A DNA stretch of 40,275 nucleotides, taken from assembly GCA_944345045.1 (NCBI GenBank), contig CALVMI010000022.1:1-40275 (forward strand), written 5' to 3'. This DNA comes from an uncultured Bacilli bacterium (GTDB taxonomy: Bacteria; Bacillota_I; Bacilli_A; RF39; UBA660). This document shows positions 16,547 to 25,027 of this stretch, in pieces. The position numbers and the translations under genes are program-made. The notes below the pieces were generated by a model that was not told where the DNA came from, ran no database searches, and was given only the letters and a program-made list of their open reading frames with translations. Numbering within the stretch: position 1 is the stretch's first letter; every line of letters begins with the position of its first letter.

Positions 16547-16623
16547 GCGTCCATAGCTCAATTGGATAGAGCGTTAGACTACGGATCTAAAGGTTAGGGG
16601 TTCGACTCCCTTTGGACGCACCA
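16547..16623 (+). tRNA. tRNA-Arg (anticodon ACG)
   Basis: A 77-nt cloverleaf with CCA. Acceptor GCGTCCA/TGGACGC; anticodon loop CTACGGA. A34 is the usual substrate for TadA conversion to inosine. Confidence 0.96.
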
Positions 16624-16632
16624 TTAATTTAT

Positions 16633-16654
16633 TCACAAAAAAACATTTTTGTGA
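16633..16654. repeat. Perfect inverted repeat between tRNA-Arg and tRNA-Pro
   Basis: TCACAAAAA (16633-16641), loop AACA, TTTTTGTGA (16646-16654). It could end the tRNA-Arg transcript weakly, as no T-run follows, or mark the tRNA-Pro promoter, because its right arm runs into GATAAACT. Confidence 0.6.
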
Positions 16655-16670
16655 TAAACTATTAATAAGT

Positions 16671-16747
16671 CGAGAAGTAGCACAATTTGGTAGTGCACTA
16701 CATTTGGGATGTAGGGGTTGCAGGTTCAAATCCTGTCTTCTCGACCA
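16671..16747 (+). tRNA. tRNA-Pro (anticodon TGG)
   Basis: A 77-nt cloverleaf with CCA. Acceptor CGAGAAG/CTTCTCG; anticodon stem CTACA/TGTAG with loop TTTGGGA. Confidence 0.96.
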
Positions 16748-16758
16748 TTTTTTTGCTT

Positions 16759-16785
16759 AAAAGTTCTTTTTATAAGAACTTTTTT
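16759..16785 (+). terminator. Terminator after tRNA-Pro, shared gap with nuclease gene
   Basis: A perfect 10-bp stem AAAAGTTCTT (16759-16768) and AAGAACTTTT (16774-16783) with loop TTTAT, plus further T. It may also serve the convergent nuclease gene, although the minus side lacks a full T-run. Confidence 0.8.
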
Positions 16786-17554
16786 ATATTGGCATTTGAA
16801 TATCTAATTTTCTAAATAAAAATTCAATATCATTTTCATCAATTTCGAAAGTGGTACCCTTATCATTTATCTCTCCTTCATGTGGACCACTTTTATAATA
16901 AGCAAGTTTGATGTGTACGCGAATATATTCTTCTTCTAAAGCTTTTAAAAATTGTTCAAAACTAATCAATTCGTAAAAGCGAATAGAATGATATTTATAA
17001 TAAGTCAACCGTGTTTCTTTATCATAATATTTAGAAGTATGTACTAGTGCCAAATAGGACAACTTAGTTTGAAGTCGAAGTTTCAACTGCTCAAAAGACC
17101 AAGAAAATTCTTCATTAAGTCGTTTACCTGTGTAATTATAAAAAATCCGTAGTTCGACAACTTCTTGTTCATAATTCACATGTATTCTAAAAGAATATTT
17201 TCTAGTACATTTACAAATATTTGATGTGATTTTGGCATAAAAAACGTTATATTTTGGGTTATCACGGCTCGGCCAACTACAAAGTTGGTATAATTTTTTC
17301 ATTTGCAACGGTTTATTATCAAGTGCCATTGAAAATAGTCCGATGTAAGGCTGATAGGCAGAATACTTTGTTTTTAATTCTATTCCGTGATAATCCGGAA
17401 GAATATTTCGATCAATTGCTTTTTCAAGTAACATCTCGAGTGTTTGACCAGCTCCACCGGTACCATTTGATTGACTGGCTATCCAGTTGCGTGTTTGAAT
17501 GCGATAAAATTCTTTCGCTAAATTTTCCATATTTTTTTTCATACTTGTTTTCAT
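16784..17554 (-). CDS. MvaI/BcnI-type restriction endonuclease family protein (orphan)
   Basis: A 256-residue protein with the MutH/MvaI/BcnI nuclease signature. GGAGQTLEMLLE contains the first conserved Glu (E40). P53-D54 followed by G57-I-E59-L-K61 gives the PD-(E)xK catalytic centre. Near the C-terminus HEGEINDKGTTFEIDENDIEFLF matches the usual GTxFRI ending of the family. MvaI/BcnI enzymes cut CC(W/S)GG-type sites and need a partner methyltransferase, yet no methyltransferase lies in this window. A repair-like MutH role or protection by a distant methylase are alternatives. Three in-frame ATGs occur within nine codons with no ribosome site before any of them; the first lies 9 bases from a TATAAT. 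The neighbours are tRNA-Pro and a divergently unrelated cell-wall gene. Confidence 0.78.
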   Translation of the reverse strand: MKTSMKKNMENLAKEFYRIQTRNWIASQSNGTGGAGQTLEMLLEKAIDRNILPDYHGIELKTKYSAYQPYIGLFSMALDNKPLQMKKLYQLCSWPSRDNPKYNVFYAKITSNICKCTRKYSFRIHVNYEQEVVELRIFYNYTGKRLNEEFSWSFEQLKLRLQTKLSYLALVHTSKYYDKETRLTYYKYHSIRFYELISFEQFLKALEEEYIRVHIKLAYYKSGPHEGEINDKGTTFEIDENDIEFLFRKLDIQMPI

Positions 17555-17562
17555 GAGATGCT

Positions 17563-17568
17563 ATTATA
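17563..17568 (-). promoter_or_regulatory. -10 box of the orphan nuclease gene
   Basis: TATAAT on the minus strand (17568-17563) leaves eight bases to the ATG at 17554, so the expected +1 gives a leader of about 0-3 bases. The -35 is poor (a TCGACA lies 20 bases upstream). Confidence 0.5.
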
Positions 17569-17604
17569 CACAAAAAAAGTAAAAAAAATGTCGAAAAAAG
17601 GAAA

Positions 17605-18969
17605 TTACCACATAATTGTGTAATTTCCATCTGTTTTATAGTAACTATCCATTAAAACCACATGGTCAAAAGTTTGATTAATTGTATATTTTGAATATTT
17701 TCTGTTTACAACACCACCGTAGTCGGCTAAAGATTCAGCTACATAAACATCTTCGCCATCAATGCCAATGATCATTCCAATGTGACCAAAGACACTCACG
17801 AAATCTCCGGCTTTAACCGTACCATTATCAATTAATTCAGTAGTAAGCAAAACATATTCTCCTAAATCCGGAAGTTGAAAAGCATAATCTGTTTGTCCCG
17901 CACCTAGATCTCCAGGATCATAGCCTGCATTAAGTAAAGCCCAAGATAAAAATCCAGAACAATCTAAACCATTTGGCATTAGAGTACCGCGATAGTATCC
18001 AAATTCGTAATCATTTTCCCAATTCATTAGCGGACATCCCCAAATCGCAGGGCCACTGTAAGTAGGGGAAACACTAGCCATTTTAGATTCATGCAAATAC
18101 ATTCCCACTTTGTAATATCTTCCTTCACCGTCTACGTAATGTACTCCCGAACTATGCAACCGTCCATTTTCATAAAAATATGGAATGCGATAAGGAAAAT
18201 AAAGAGTCAAAAATCGCGCTGCTTCTAATGCTCCGGCTCTAGTCTGATAGCCAGCCCTTTCAATCTTATAAGCGAGAATCTCGTCTAATAAATTAGCCTC
18301 ATCTAATGAATAATTATTACAAGGCAAATTTTCTTTATATTCTTCTTGATAAACGGGTTCTTCAATCAAATTAGTAACTACAACAGTTAATACATCTTCA
18401 ATTTGCGGCGAGGTAATAGTCACTGTTCCCTCAGAAATACCAGTCATTGTATCATTTGCAATTGTTAAAATATTTTCATCAGAAGAAGAAAAGTCATAGT
18501 AAGCTTCTTCCGGAATAATAACCGTATCTTGATAAAGAATATTATCAGTCTCGCCAACATATAAATACATAGTATCATAGTCAAAGGAAAATTCTAAAGT
18601 ATTGTTTATATAATCCAAAAGATGATATTGAGAACTTGTTTTCCCATTACTTTCTAAAGAAATTTGATAATTTGTTTCAATAGGAAGGGTAAGGATGCAT
18701 TCTTGATTATTGCTTAAAGAGGATATCTGCTCGTTTTCCATCGTAGCAAGGCAAGTAAATTCTTCCTTTTCAAAATCAAAAAAATTTGGCTTTTTTGTAA
18801 CAGAAATCGTATAAGTTTGTGCTTCGGCATCAAAGCTCACAAAAGAAATGTTCTCAATTTCTAGTGGTTGGTTAAGATAAGCAACGGTGAATAAAACAGC
18901 AACATTTAATAGAATAATGCCAATCACTAAGCAAATTCTTTTTAACCATTTTTTCTTTTCCATATACAT
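17605..18969 (-). CDS. Membrane-anchored NlpC/P60-like protein with Ig-like domain
   Basis: A 454-residue exported protein. A basic start (MYMEKKKWLKR) and one transmembrane helix (about 12-31) form a signal anchor. Residues about 140-200 contain a BIG2-like Ig fold (YYDFSSSDENILTIAND, GISEGTVTITSP). The C-terminal half (about 290-450) carries a cysteine-hydrolase core of the NlpC/P60 type: GLDCSGFLSWALLNAGYDPG with the nucleophile Cys, then GHIGMIIGI with the His, and VYVAES. Such enzymes usually cut peptide bonds of peptidoglycan. The ATG at 18969 is chosen as best spaced from GAGAG on the minus strand; 18963 is an alternative. A TATACT box (18992-18987) lies upstream. It is divergent from the ATP-grasp gene at 19094. 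Confidence 0.75.
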   Translation of the reverse strand: MYMEKKKWLKRICLVIGIILLNVAVLFTVAYLNQPLEIENISFVSFDAEAQTYTISVTKKPNFFDFEKEEFTCLATMENEQISSLSNNQECILTLPIETNYQISLESNGKTSSQYHLLDYINNTLEFSFDYDTMYLYVGETDNILYQDTVIIPEEAYYDFSSSDENILTIANDTMTGISEGTVTITSPQIEDVLTVVVTNLIEEPVYQEEYKENLPCNNYSLDEANLLDEILAYKIERAGYQTRAGALEAARFLTLYFPYRIPYFYENGRLHSSGVHYVDGEGRYYKVGMYLHESKMASVSPTYSGPAIWGCPLMNWENDYEFGYYRGTLMPNGLDCSGFLSWALLNAGYDPGDLGAGQTDYAFQLPDLGEYVLLTTELIDNGTVKAGDFVSVFGHIGMIIGIDGEDVYVAESLADYGGVVNRKYSKYTINQTFDHVVLMDSYYKTDGNYTIMW

Positions 18970-19093
18970 ATTCACTCTCTAAATAAAGTATACTATATTT
19001 TTTTTTTAAAAAGATACAAAATAAATTGTCAAAAGGTAATTCTGGATTTTCTAATAAAAAGAAGATATAATAAAAGTAATTGAGGTGATCCTT

Positions 19094-20110
19094 TTGAAAA
19101 AAATACGTTATTATCTTAGCAGATTGCGTGGTATGGATTTTAAAGAATTCTTTAAAACTATAGATAAAATTCATGAACGAAGTGGCAAAAGTAAAATCTA
19201 TTTATTTTTTGATATGCTATATTGCTCTTATAAATTTTTAGCTGGATACACAGATTACTTTTTATTTTATTTTGAAGATTTAACCAATGAACAAAGAAAA
19301 ACTTATATTACAAGAGGTGTGAATAATGGCTATTTAAAGGCGTTGAATGATAGTTCTTATTATCACTATTTTCGTAATAAAGTAGAATTTAATCAAAAAT
19401 TTAAAGAATTTGTTAAAAGAGATTTTTTGGATCTTCGTGAAGCAAGCGAAAAAAAGTTTGAAAAGTTTGTAGCTAAGCATTCCATTATAATGGTAAAACC
19501 AGTGGACCAATCTGGCGGTGCTAATGTTGAAAAAATTGTGATCGATGAAAAAACAAATGTAAAAAAATTATATGAAGTTTTAAAAAAGACAAAACAATTT
19601 TTAGTAGAAGATTATGTAAGACAGCATAAAGAAATGAATCGTTTGTGCAAAGCTTCAGTAAATACGTTACGAATTGTTACGGTGCGAAAAAACAATAAAA
19701 CGACAGTCATGTTAAGAGCTATTAGAATTGGTAATGGTCTTCGTGATGTAGATAATTTTCACAGTGGAGGTATGTATACCTTATTTGATGAAAATGGTGT
19801 AATTACAAAACCGGCAATGGATAGAGAAGGAAAATTATTTGAAGTTCATCCTGTTTCAAAGGTTCCAATTAAGGGGTTTAAAATACCATATTATAAAGAA
19901 TCGATTGATTTAGCTGTAACTGCAAGTCAAAAAATTCCTCAAGTTGGACTTGTTGGTTGGGATATTGCTATCACCGATAAAGGACCTGTATTAATCGAAG
20001 GAAATGAACTTCCAGGATATGATATTTATCAGTCAAAGATTCATTTATCAGAAACAAAAGAAGGATTAAAGCCATTTTTTGATTCTGTAATTTATGGGAA
20101 AATGGAATGA
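19094..20110 (+). CDS. Sugar-transfer-associated ATP-grasp family protein
   Basis: A 338-residue protein of the ATP-grasp family often annotated as sugar-transfer associated. The ATP-binding segment IIMVKPVDQSGGANVEKIV (about 134-152) is followed by FLVEDYVRQHKEMNRLCKASVNTLRIVTV (about 173-201), RIGNGLRDVDNFHSGGMYT (about 215-233) and VGWDIAITDKGPVLIEGNELPG (about 290-311). The last segment supplies the Mg-binding Asp/Glu/Asn. It probably ligates a carboxylate to an amine in envelope or capsule biosynthesis; the substrate is unknown. The TTG start at 19094 is chosen because GAGGTGAT sits 6-7 bases upstream; an in-frame GTG at 19085 lies inside that site. A TATAAT occurs at 19068-19073. Confidence 0.78.
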   Translation: MKKIRYYLSRLRGMDFKEFFKTIDKIHERSGKSKIYLFFDMLYCSYKFLAGYTDYFLFYFEDLTNEQRKTYITRGVNNGYLKALNDSSYYHYFRNKVEFNQKFKEFVKRDFLDLREASEKKFEKFVAKHSIIMVKPVDQSGGANVEKIVIDEKTNVKKLYEVLKKTKQFLVEDYVRQHKEMNRLCKASVNTLRIVTVRKNNKTTVMLRAIRIGNGLRDVDNFHSGGMYTLFDENGVITKPAMDREGKLFEVHPVSKVPIKGFKIPYYKESIDLAVTASQKIPQVGLVGWDIAITDKGPVLIEGNELPGYDIYQSKIHLSETKEGLKPFFDSVIYGKME

Positions 20111-20140
20111 GAAGAATAAATAAAAAAGTCTTCTTTTTTT
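20109..20140 (+). terminator. Probable terminator after ATP-grasp gene
   Basis: AGAAGA (about 20110-20115) can pair with TCTTCT (about 20129-20134), followed by a run of T. The loop is long and A-rich, so this is a weak call. Confidence 0.4.
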
Positions 20141-20168
20141 TGATTTTTAAGAAGAGATAGTGTATACT
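20140..20168 (+). promoter_or_regulatory. Sigma-A promoter of phosphoketolase gene
   Basis: TTGATT (20140-20145), 17 bases, TATACT (20163-20168), then GAGGGTG and ATG at 20193. Confidence 0.75.
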
Positions 20169-20192
20169 ATTTTTAGAATTGAGGGTGCTAGT

Positions 20193-22538
20193 ATGGATAT
20201 TTTATCAGAGAAAGAAGTAAAAGCAATAGATGGCTATTTTAGAGCGTGCAACTATGTATCAGCCGCGTCCTTATATTTAAAGGATAATCCTTTATTAAAA
20301 AGGCCATTAAAGTTTACTGATATAAAAAGTAAATTAGTTGGACATTGGGGGAGTGCTCCTGGTCAAAATTTTGTTTATGCTCATTGTGATCGTGTGATAA
20401 AAAAATATGATTTAGACATGATGTGGATAAGCGGTCCTGGTCATGCCGGACAAGCTACGATGACAAATACGTACTTTGAAGGCTCATATGAAAGTGTATA
20501 TCCTTCATTTACTCAAGACGAAGAAGGCCTAAAAAAATTTATGAAACACTTTAGCTTTCCTGGTGGTACTTCAAGTCATGTAGCTCCAGAAGTTCCTGGA
20601 AGTATTAATGAAGGTGGCGAACTAGGTTATAGTCTAGCTCATGCTTTTGGAGCCGTTTTAGATAATCCTAATTTATTAGTAACAACAATTGTTGGTGATG
20701 GCGAAGCAGAAACAGGCCCTTTGGCTACAAGTTGGCATTGCAATAAATTTTTGAATCCGAAAAAAGATGGTGCTGTAATTCCCGTTTTACATTTGAATGG
20801 TTATAAAATTGCCAATCCGACAATTTTAGCAAGAATTAGTAAAGAAGAATTAGATTCCTTATTTAAAGGATATGGTTGGATTCCTTATTATGTTGAAGGT
20901 GAAGACGAAATTACATTGCATCAAAACATGGCTAAAGTAATGGATGAAGTAATACTACGCATAAAAGAAATTTGGAAAATGGCTAGAGAAAAAAATGTTA
21001 CGGATAGACCTATTTGGCCAATGATTATTTTACGTACTCCAAAAGGATGGACTGGCCCAAAAGAAATTGATGGCAAAAAAATAGAAGGTAGTTTTAGAGC
21101 GCATCAAGTACCTATTGAAGTAACAGAAAGTCATCCAGAAAGTTTAACTAAATTAGAAGAATGGTTAAGAAGCTATCATCCTGAAGAATTATTTGATGAA
21201 AATGGCTCTTTAAAGGAAGAATATCGTTTGTTTATCCCTGAACTTTCCAAAACGATGGGAAGCAATTTACACGCTAATGGGGGCAAGTTATTAGAAGATT
21301 TAAAAATTCCTGATTGTACAAAATATGGTATTTCTGTTCCATATCCTGGAAGTGTATTAAGTGAAGACATGCGAGCTTTAGGTCCGTTTATACGCGATAT
21401 AGTTAAGAAAAATCCAGATAATTTCCGTATTTTTGGACCAGATGAGACTCTTTCCAATCGCCTAAATGCTGTTTTTGAAGTAACAAATAGACAATGGGAT
21501 AATAAAAAAGAAGAGACAGACGAATTTTTAAATTATGAAGGAAGAGTTATTGATTCTTTTCTATCAGAGCACGTTTGTGAAGGAATGTTAGAAGGATATT
21601 TACTAACTGGACGTCATGGTTTTTTTCACAGTTATGAATCATTTATTCGAATTGTTGATTCAATGATTAGTCAACATGCTAAATGGATAAAAGTAAGCAA
21701 AGAATTAAAATGGCGTGCTCCAATCTCATCTTTAAATTTATTAGTTTCAAGTCATTGCTGGCAACAAGATCACAATGGCTATACTCATCAAGATCCGGGA
21801 ATTATTAATCATGTAATTACCAAAAAGGCCGAAATTTCTCGTGTTTATTTACCTTGTGATACAAATACTTTAATAAGTACTATGAATCATGTTTTAAAGA
21901 CGAAAAATTATGTGAATGTCATTGTCGCTAGTAAGCATCCACGTCCACAATGGCTAAACATGTCTCAAGCGATGCGACATTGTGAAAAAGGTTTAGGAAT
22001 ATGGAGTTTTGCAAGCAATGACTTAGATAATAAACCAGATATTGTGATGGCTTGTGCCGGTGATACTCCAACCTTAGAAATAATGGCTGCAACTTCTATT
22101 TTACGAAAATTTTTGCCAAATTTAAAAGTGCGTGTTGTAAATGTTGTTGATTTAATGAGACTTGTTCCTGAAAGCGCCCATCCTCATGGCTTAAAAGACA
22201 AAGAATTTGATGCAATTTTCACCAAAAATAAACCAGTCATATTTGCCTTTCATGGGTATCCTAATGTAATTCATGAACTTACTTATAAAAGAACAAATCA
22301 AAATATTCATGTTAGAGGATATATTGAAGAAGGAACGATTACAACGCCGTTTGATATGCGCGTTCAAAACCGAGTAGATCGTTTTCACTTAGTTTTACTC
22401 GCTACAGAATATTTACCACAATTTGATACGAAAAAAATGAAAAAATACTGTGTTGACATGTTAAAACAACATCAAAAATATATTGTAGAACATGGAACTG
22501 ATATGAAAGAGGTTATAGATTGGAAATGGGATTTATAA
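20193..22538 (+). CDS. xfp: Xylulose-5-phosphate/fructose-6-phosphate phosphoketolase
   Basis: A 781-residue thiamine-diphosphate enzyme that cleaves xylulose-5-P or fructose-6-P with phosphate to acetyl-phosphate, the key step of the phosphoketolase (heterofermentative) pathway. The family hallmarks are visible. GHWGSAPGQNFVYAH lies near residue 50 and ISGPGHAGQA near 80. SFPGGTSSHVAPEVPGSINEGGELGYSLAHAFGA lies near 130-160 and the ThDP/Mg motif VGDGEAETGPLATSWH near 170-185. GRHGFFHSYESF and QDHNGYTHQDPG follow in the second half. Length is typical (about 790). The ATG at 20193 follows GAGGGTG. It is monocistronic, with its own promoter and a terminator overlapping its stop. This indicates sugar fermentation yielding acetyl-phosphate and ATP. 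Confidence 0.95.
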   Translation: MDILSEKEVKAIDGYFRACNYVSAASLYLKDNPLLKRPLKFTDIKSKLVGHWGSAPGQNFVYAHCDRVIKKYDLDMMWISGPGHAGQATMTNTYFEGSYESVYPSFTQDEEGLKKFMKHFSFPGGTSSHVAPEVPGSINEGGELGYSLAHAFGAVLDNPNLLVTTIVGDGEAETGPLATSWHCNKFLNPKKDGAVIPVLHLNGYKIANPTILARISKEELDSLFKGYGWIPYYVEGEDEITLHQNMAKVMDEVILRIKEIWKMAREKNVTDRPIWPMIILRTPKGWTGPKEIDGKKIEGSFRAHQVPIEVTESHPESLTKLEEWLRSYHPEELFDENGSLKEEYRLFIPELSKTMGSNLHANGGKLLEDLKIPDCTKYGISVPYPGSVLSEDMRALGPFIRDIVKKNPDNFRIFGPDETLSNRLNAVFEVTNRQWDNKKEETDEFLNYEGRVIDSFLSEHVCEGMLEGYLLTGRHGFFHSYESFIRIVDSMISQHAKWIKVSKELKWRAPISSLNLLVSSHCWQQDHNGYTHQDPGIINHVITKKAEISRVYLPCDTNTLISTMNHVLKTKNYVNVIVASKHPRPQWLNMSQAMRHCEKGLGIWSFASNDLDNKPDIVMACAGDTPTLEIMAATSILRKFLPNLKVRVVNVVDLMRLVPESAHPHGLKDKEFDAIFTKNKPVIFAFHGYPNVIHELTYKRTNQNIHVRGYIEEGTITTPFDMRVQNRVDRFHLVLLATEYLPQFDTKKMKKYCVDMLKQHQKYIVEHGTDMKEVIDWKWDL

Positions 22539-22548
22539 TCCCTTTTTT
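22528..22548 (+). terminator. Intrinsic terminator overlapping xfp stop
   Basis: GGGATT (22528-22533), loop TAT, AATCCC (22537-22542), then six T. The TAA stop at 22536-22538 lies inside the hairpin. Confidence 0.85.
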
Positions 22549-22555
22549 CTTGCAC

Positions 22556-22584
22556 TTGATGTGCGAACAAATATATGTTATTCT
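22556..22584 (+). promoter_or_regulatory. Promoter of dGTPase-like gene
   Basis: TTGATG (22556-22561), 17 bases, TATTCT (22579-22584), followed by GGAGG (22593-22597). Confidence 0.55.
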
Positions 22585-22605
22585 AATTTTATGGAGGATG
22601 TAACT

Positions 22606-23748
22606 GTGGAAAAAATCTTAGAAAAAAATATGGAAAGACATAATATTGGACTTAGTCCATACGCTTGTAAAGACGAAGAAGCAATTCGCCTAAACAAAGA
22701 AAGTGAAGATATAAGAAGTCCGTTCTTTCATGATATTGATCGAATTTTATACACATATGCGTATATTAGATACAGTGATAAAACACAAGTATATTCTTTA
22801 AAACAAAATGATCATATTACTAAAAGAATGCAACATGCGCAATATGTAAGTAAGATTGCTAGAACAATCGGTAGAGCTTTAGCTTTAAATGAAGATTTAA
22901 TTGAAGCAGCAGCTTTAGGTCATGATTTAGGCCATGTCCCATTTGGTCATTTTGGGGAATCTGTTTTAAATGAAATTAGTTTGGCAAACAATGAAGGATA
23001 TTTCAATCACAATGTCGAAAGTGTTCGTGTTTTAATGAATCTAGAAAGAGGAGGGGAAGGCTGTAATCTCACCTTGCAAGTTTTAGATGCAATTATGTGC
23101 CATAATGGTGAATTTGTAAAAGGAAAGTATACTCCAAAACCTAAAACGAAAGAACAATTTTTACAAGAATTAGAAAGTACCTATAAAGATAAAGAAGTCG
23201 TAAAAAAACTCGTTCCAATGACTTTGGAAGGTTGTGTAGTGCGCATCAGTGATGTAATTGCCTATTTAGGTAAAGATATAGATGATGCTTGCATGTTAAA
23301 AATGTTTAAAAAAGAAGATATTCCATCTGAAATCAAAGATGTTTTAGGAACAAAAAATCGTGAGATTGTAAACACGATCGTTTTAGATATTATTGAAAAT
23401 AGTTTAGGAAAACCATATATTTGTTTAAGTGATAAAGTATATAAGGCCATTGTAGCTTTAAAAAAATTCAATTATGAACACATCTACGCTTTTTCTTTAG
23501 AAAAACAAGAGCAAGAAAAAGTGACGGAGATGTTTCATTATCTTTTCGAAACTTTTCTAAAAGACATAGAACAAAATAATGAAGAGTCTAAAATATTTCA
23601 AAACTTTTTAAATCACAAAAAAGAAAAATATCTGACGCAAACTTCTTCGGCTCGAAAAGTTCTTGATTTTATTGCGGGAATGACTGATGAATATTTTGTA
23701 AACTGTTATCTAGAGTGTAAAGAAAAAAGTTTGGGATATACTAGATGA
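22606..23748 (+). CDS. dGTPase-like HD-domain phosphohydrolase
   Basis: A 380-residue HD-superfamily protein. RMQHAQYVSKIARTIGRAL gives the first metal His, and AAALGHDLGHVPFGHFGE the HD pair, as in deoxyguanosinetriphosphate triphosphohydrolases and their homologues. A later Asp lies in VVRISDVIAYLGKDIDDA. These enzymes hydrolyse dNTPs to nucleosides and tripolyphosphate, balancing dNTP pools; the exact nucleotide preference cannot be read here. A GTG start at 22606 is chosen because GGAGG is 8 bases upstream; in-frame ATGs at 22561-22591 have no ribosome site. The next gene starts 13 bases after the stop with a strong GGAGG, so it is likely co-transcribed with ymfF/ymfH. Confidence 0.85.
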   Translation: MEKILEKNMERHNIGLSPYACKDEEAIRLNKESEDIRSPFFHDIDRILYTYAYIRYSDKTQVYSLKQNDHITKRMQHAQYVSKIARTIGRALALNEDLIEAAALGHDLGHVPFGHFGESVLNEISLANNEGYFNHNVESVRVLMNLERGGEGCNLTLQVLDAIMCHNGEFVKGKYTPKPKTKEQFLQELESTYKDKEVVKKLVPMTLEGCVVRISDVIAYLGKDIDDACMLKMFKKEDIPSEIKDVLGTKNREIVNTIVLDIIENSLGKPYICLSDKVYKAIVALKKFNYEHIYAFSLEKQEQEKVTEMFHYLFETFLKDIEQNNEESKIFQNFLNHKKEKYLTQTSSARKVLDFIAGMTDEYFVNCYLECKEKSLGYTR

Positions 23749-23761
23749 AAGGAGGAAGAAT

Positions 23762-25027
23762 ATGAAATATAAAAAATACGATTTGGATAATGTAAAAGTT
23801 TTCACTATTGAAACAAACAAATGCAAAAATTGTTATTTAGAAATAAACTTTCGCGATGATATCAGAAACGTTGATCTTTCCAAAAGATATTTGCTCGCTA
23901 AAGCCTTAGAATGTTCTTCTTTAAAATATCCTAGTAAAAGAAAAATGATGATCGCATTAGAAGAATTATACAATATGTCTTTTTCCTCAAGCATTTTACG
24001 AGCTGGTTATAATCATTATACTAATTTCGCTATTGATTTTTTGAATCCAAAATATGTTAAAGAAAAAAACTATTTACACGAAGTTCTTTCTTTTTTGTTT
24101 GACACGTTGCTTTATCCAAATGTTTCTAATAATACTTTTGATGAACAAACTCTTCAAGTTTTAAAAGAAAAAGCGCATGTGAATTTGGATTCCTATAAAG
24201 AACGTCCTTTATCTTTTGCAAGAATAGATAGTTTAAAAAGATTGTTTGCATCTCAAATACCTAGTAAAAGACTAATCGGAACGCATGAAGAAATAGATAA
24301 AGTTACGAATAAAGATTTATATAACGAATATCAAAAAATGTTTCAAGATGCTTCTTGTGAAATTTTAGTTATTGGAAATATGAATATGGATGAAGTTGTT
24401 GCAAAGATATCCGAACTATTTTATAAGACTTCAAATGTTTCTAAAGAAATTTTGTTTAATATTTCACATGATCCTTTCAATTTTAAAGAAGAAATAGTCC
24501 CTAGTACATATAATCAAACGCAATTATTAATTTACTATGATTTAAGAAATCTTACTTTTTTTGAAAAAGAATATGTATTGCCCATTTTTTCAAGAATTTT
24601 TGGCTCGGCAAATATGACAGATAAATTAACTACTTATCTACGAATTCAAAATTCTTTGTGCTATTACTGTGGCTTTTACACAAATAAAAGTGATAACTAT
24701 GGCATGGTTTATGTCGGATTAAAAAAAGATCAAATCAAAAAAGCAAAAGAAATGATTTTTAAAGCTATGAAAGAGATGAGCGAAAAACAAATCGATGAAA
24801 CTTATTTTGAGCAACAAAAAGAAAAGTATTTAGCTGATTTAAAAATTCGTGAAGATGATATTTATAATCTAATAGATACATATTACTCTCATGAAATCAT
24901 GAAAAAAGCCTCATTAGATGAATTAAAAGAGGAAATTCCTAAAGTTACTTTAAACGACATTCAAGCTTTAGCTAAAAAAATGGAACTAGCCTATATTTAT
25001 ATACTAGAAGAAGGTGAAGAACTTTGA
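23762..25027 (+). CDS. ymfF: M16-family peptidase-like protein, YmfF type (non-catalytic partner)
   Basis: A 421-residue M16-fold protein. The zinc motif HxxEH expected near residue 45-70 is missing (the region reads LLAKALECSSLKYPSKRKM), so this should be the non-catalytic half of a two-subunit M16 peptidase. It retains family features such as FARIDSLKRLFASQIPSKRLIGTHEEIDKVT and the C-terminal CYYCGFYTNKSDNYGMVYVGLKKDQ. In Bacilli the YmfF/YmfH pair occurs together; its substrate is not established to my knowledge, though database names link it with EF-P modification. It has a perfect GGAGG ribosome site and overlaps ymfH by 4 bases (TTGA). Confidence 0.8.
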   Translation: MKYKKYDLDNVKVFTIETNKCKNCYLEINFRDDIRNVDLSKRYLLAKALECSSLKYPSKRKMMIALEELYNMSFSSSILRAGYNHYTNFAIDFLNPKYVKEKNYLHEVLSFLFDTLLYPNVSNNTFDEQTLQVLKEKAHVNLDSYKERPLSFARIDSLKRLFASQIPSKRLIGTHEEIDKVTNKDLYNEYQKMFQDASCEILVIGNMNMDEVVAKISELFYKTSNVSKEILFNISHDPFNFKEEIVPSTYNQTQLLIYYDLRNLTFFEKEYVLPIFSRIFGSANMTDKLTTYLRIQNSLCYYCGFYTNKSDNYGMVYVGLKKDQIKKAKEMIFKAMKEMSEKQIDETYFEQQKEKYLADLKIREDDIYNLIDTYYSHEIMKKASLDELKEEIPKVTLNDIQALAKKMELAYIYILEEGEEL

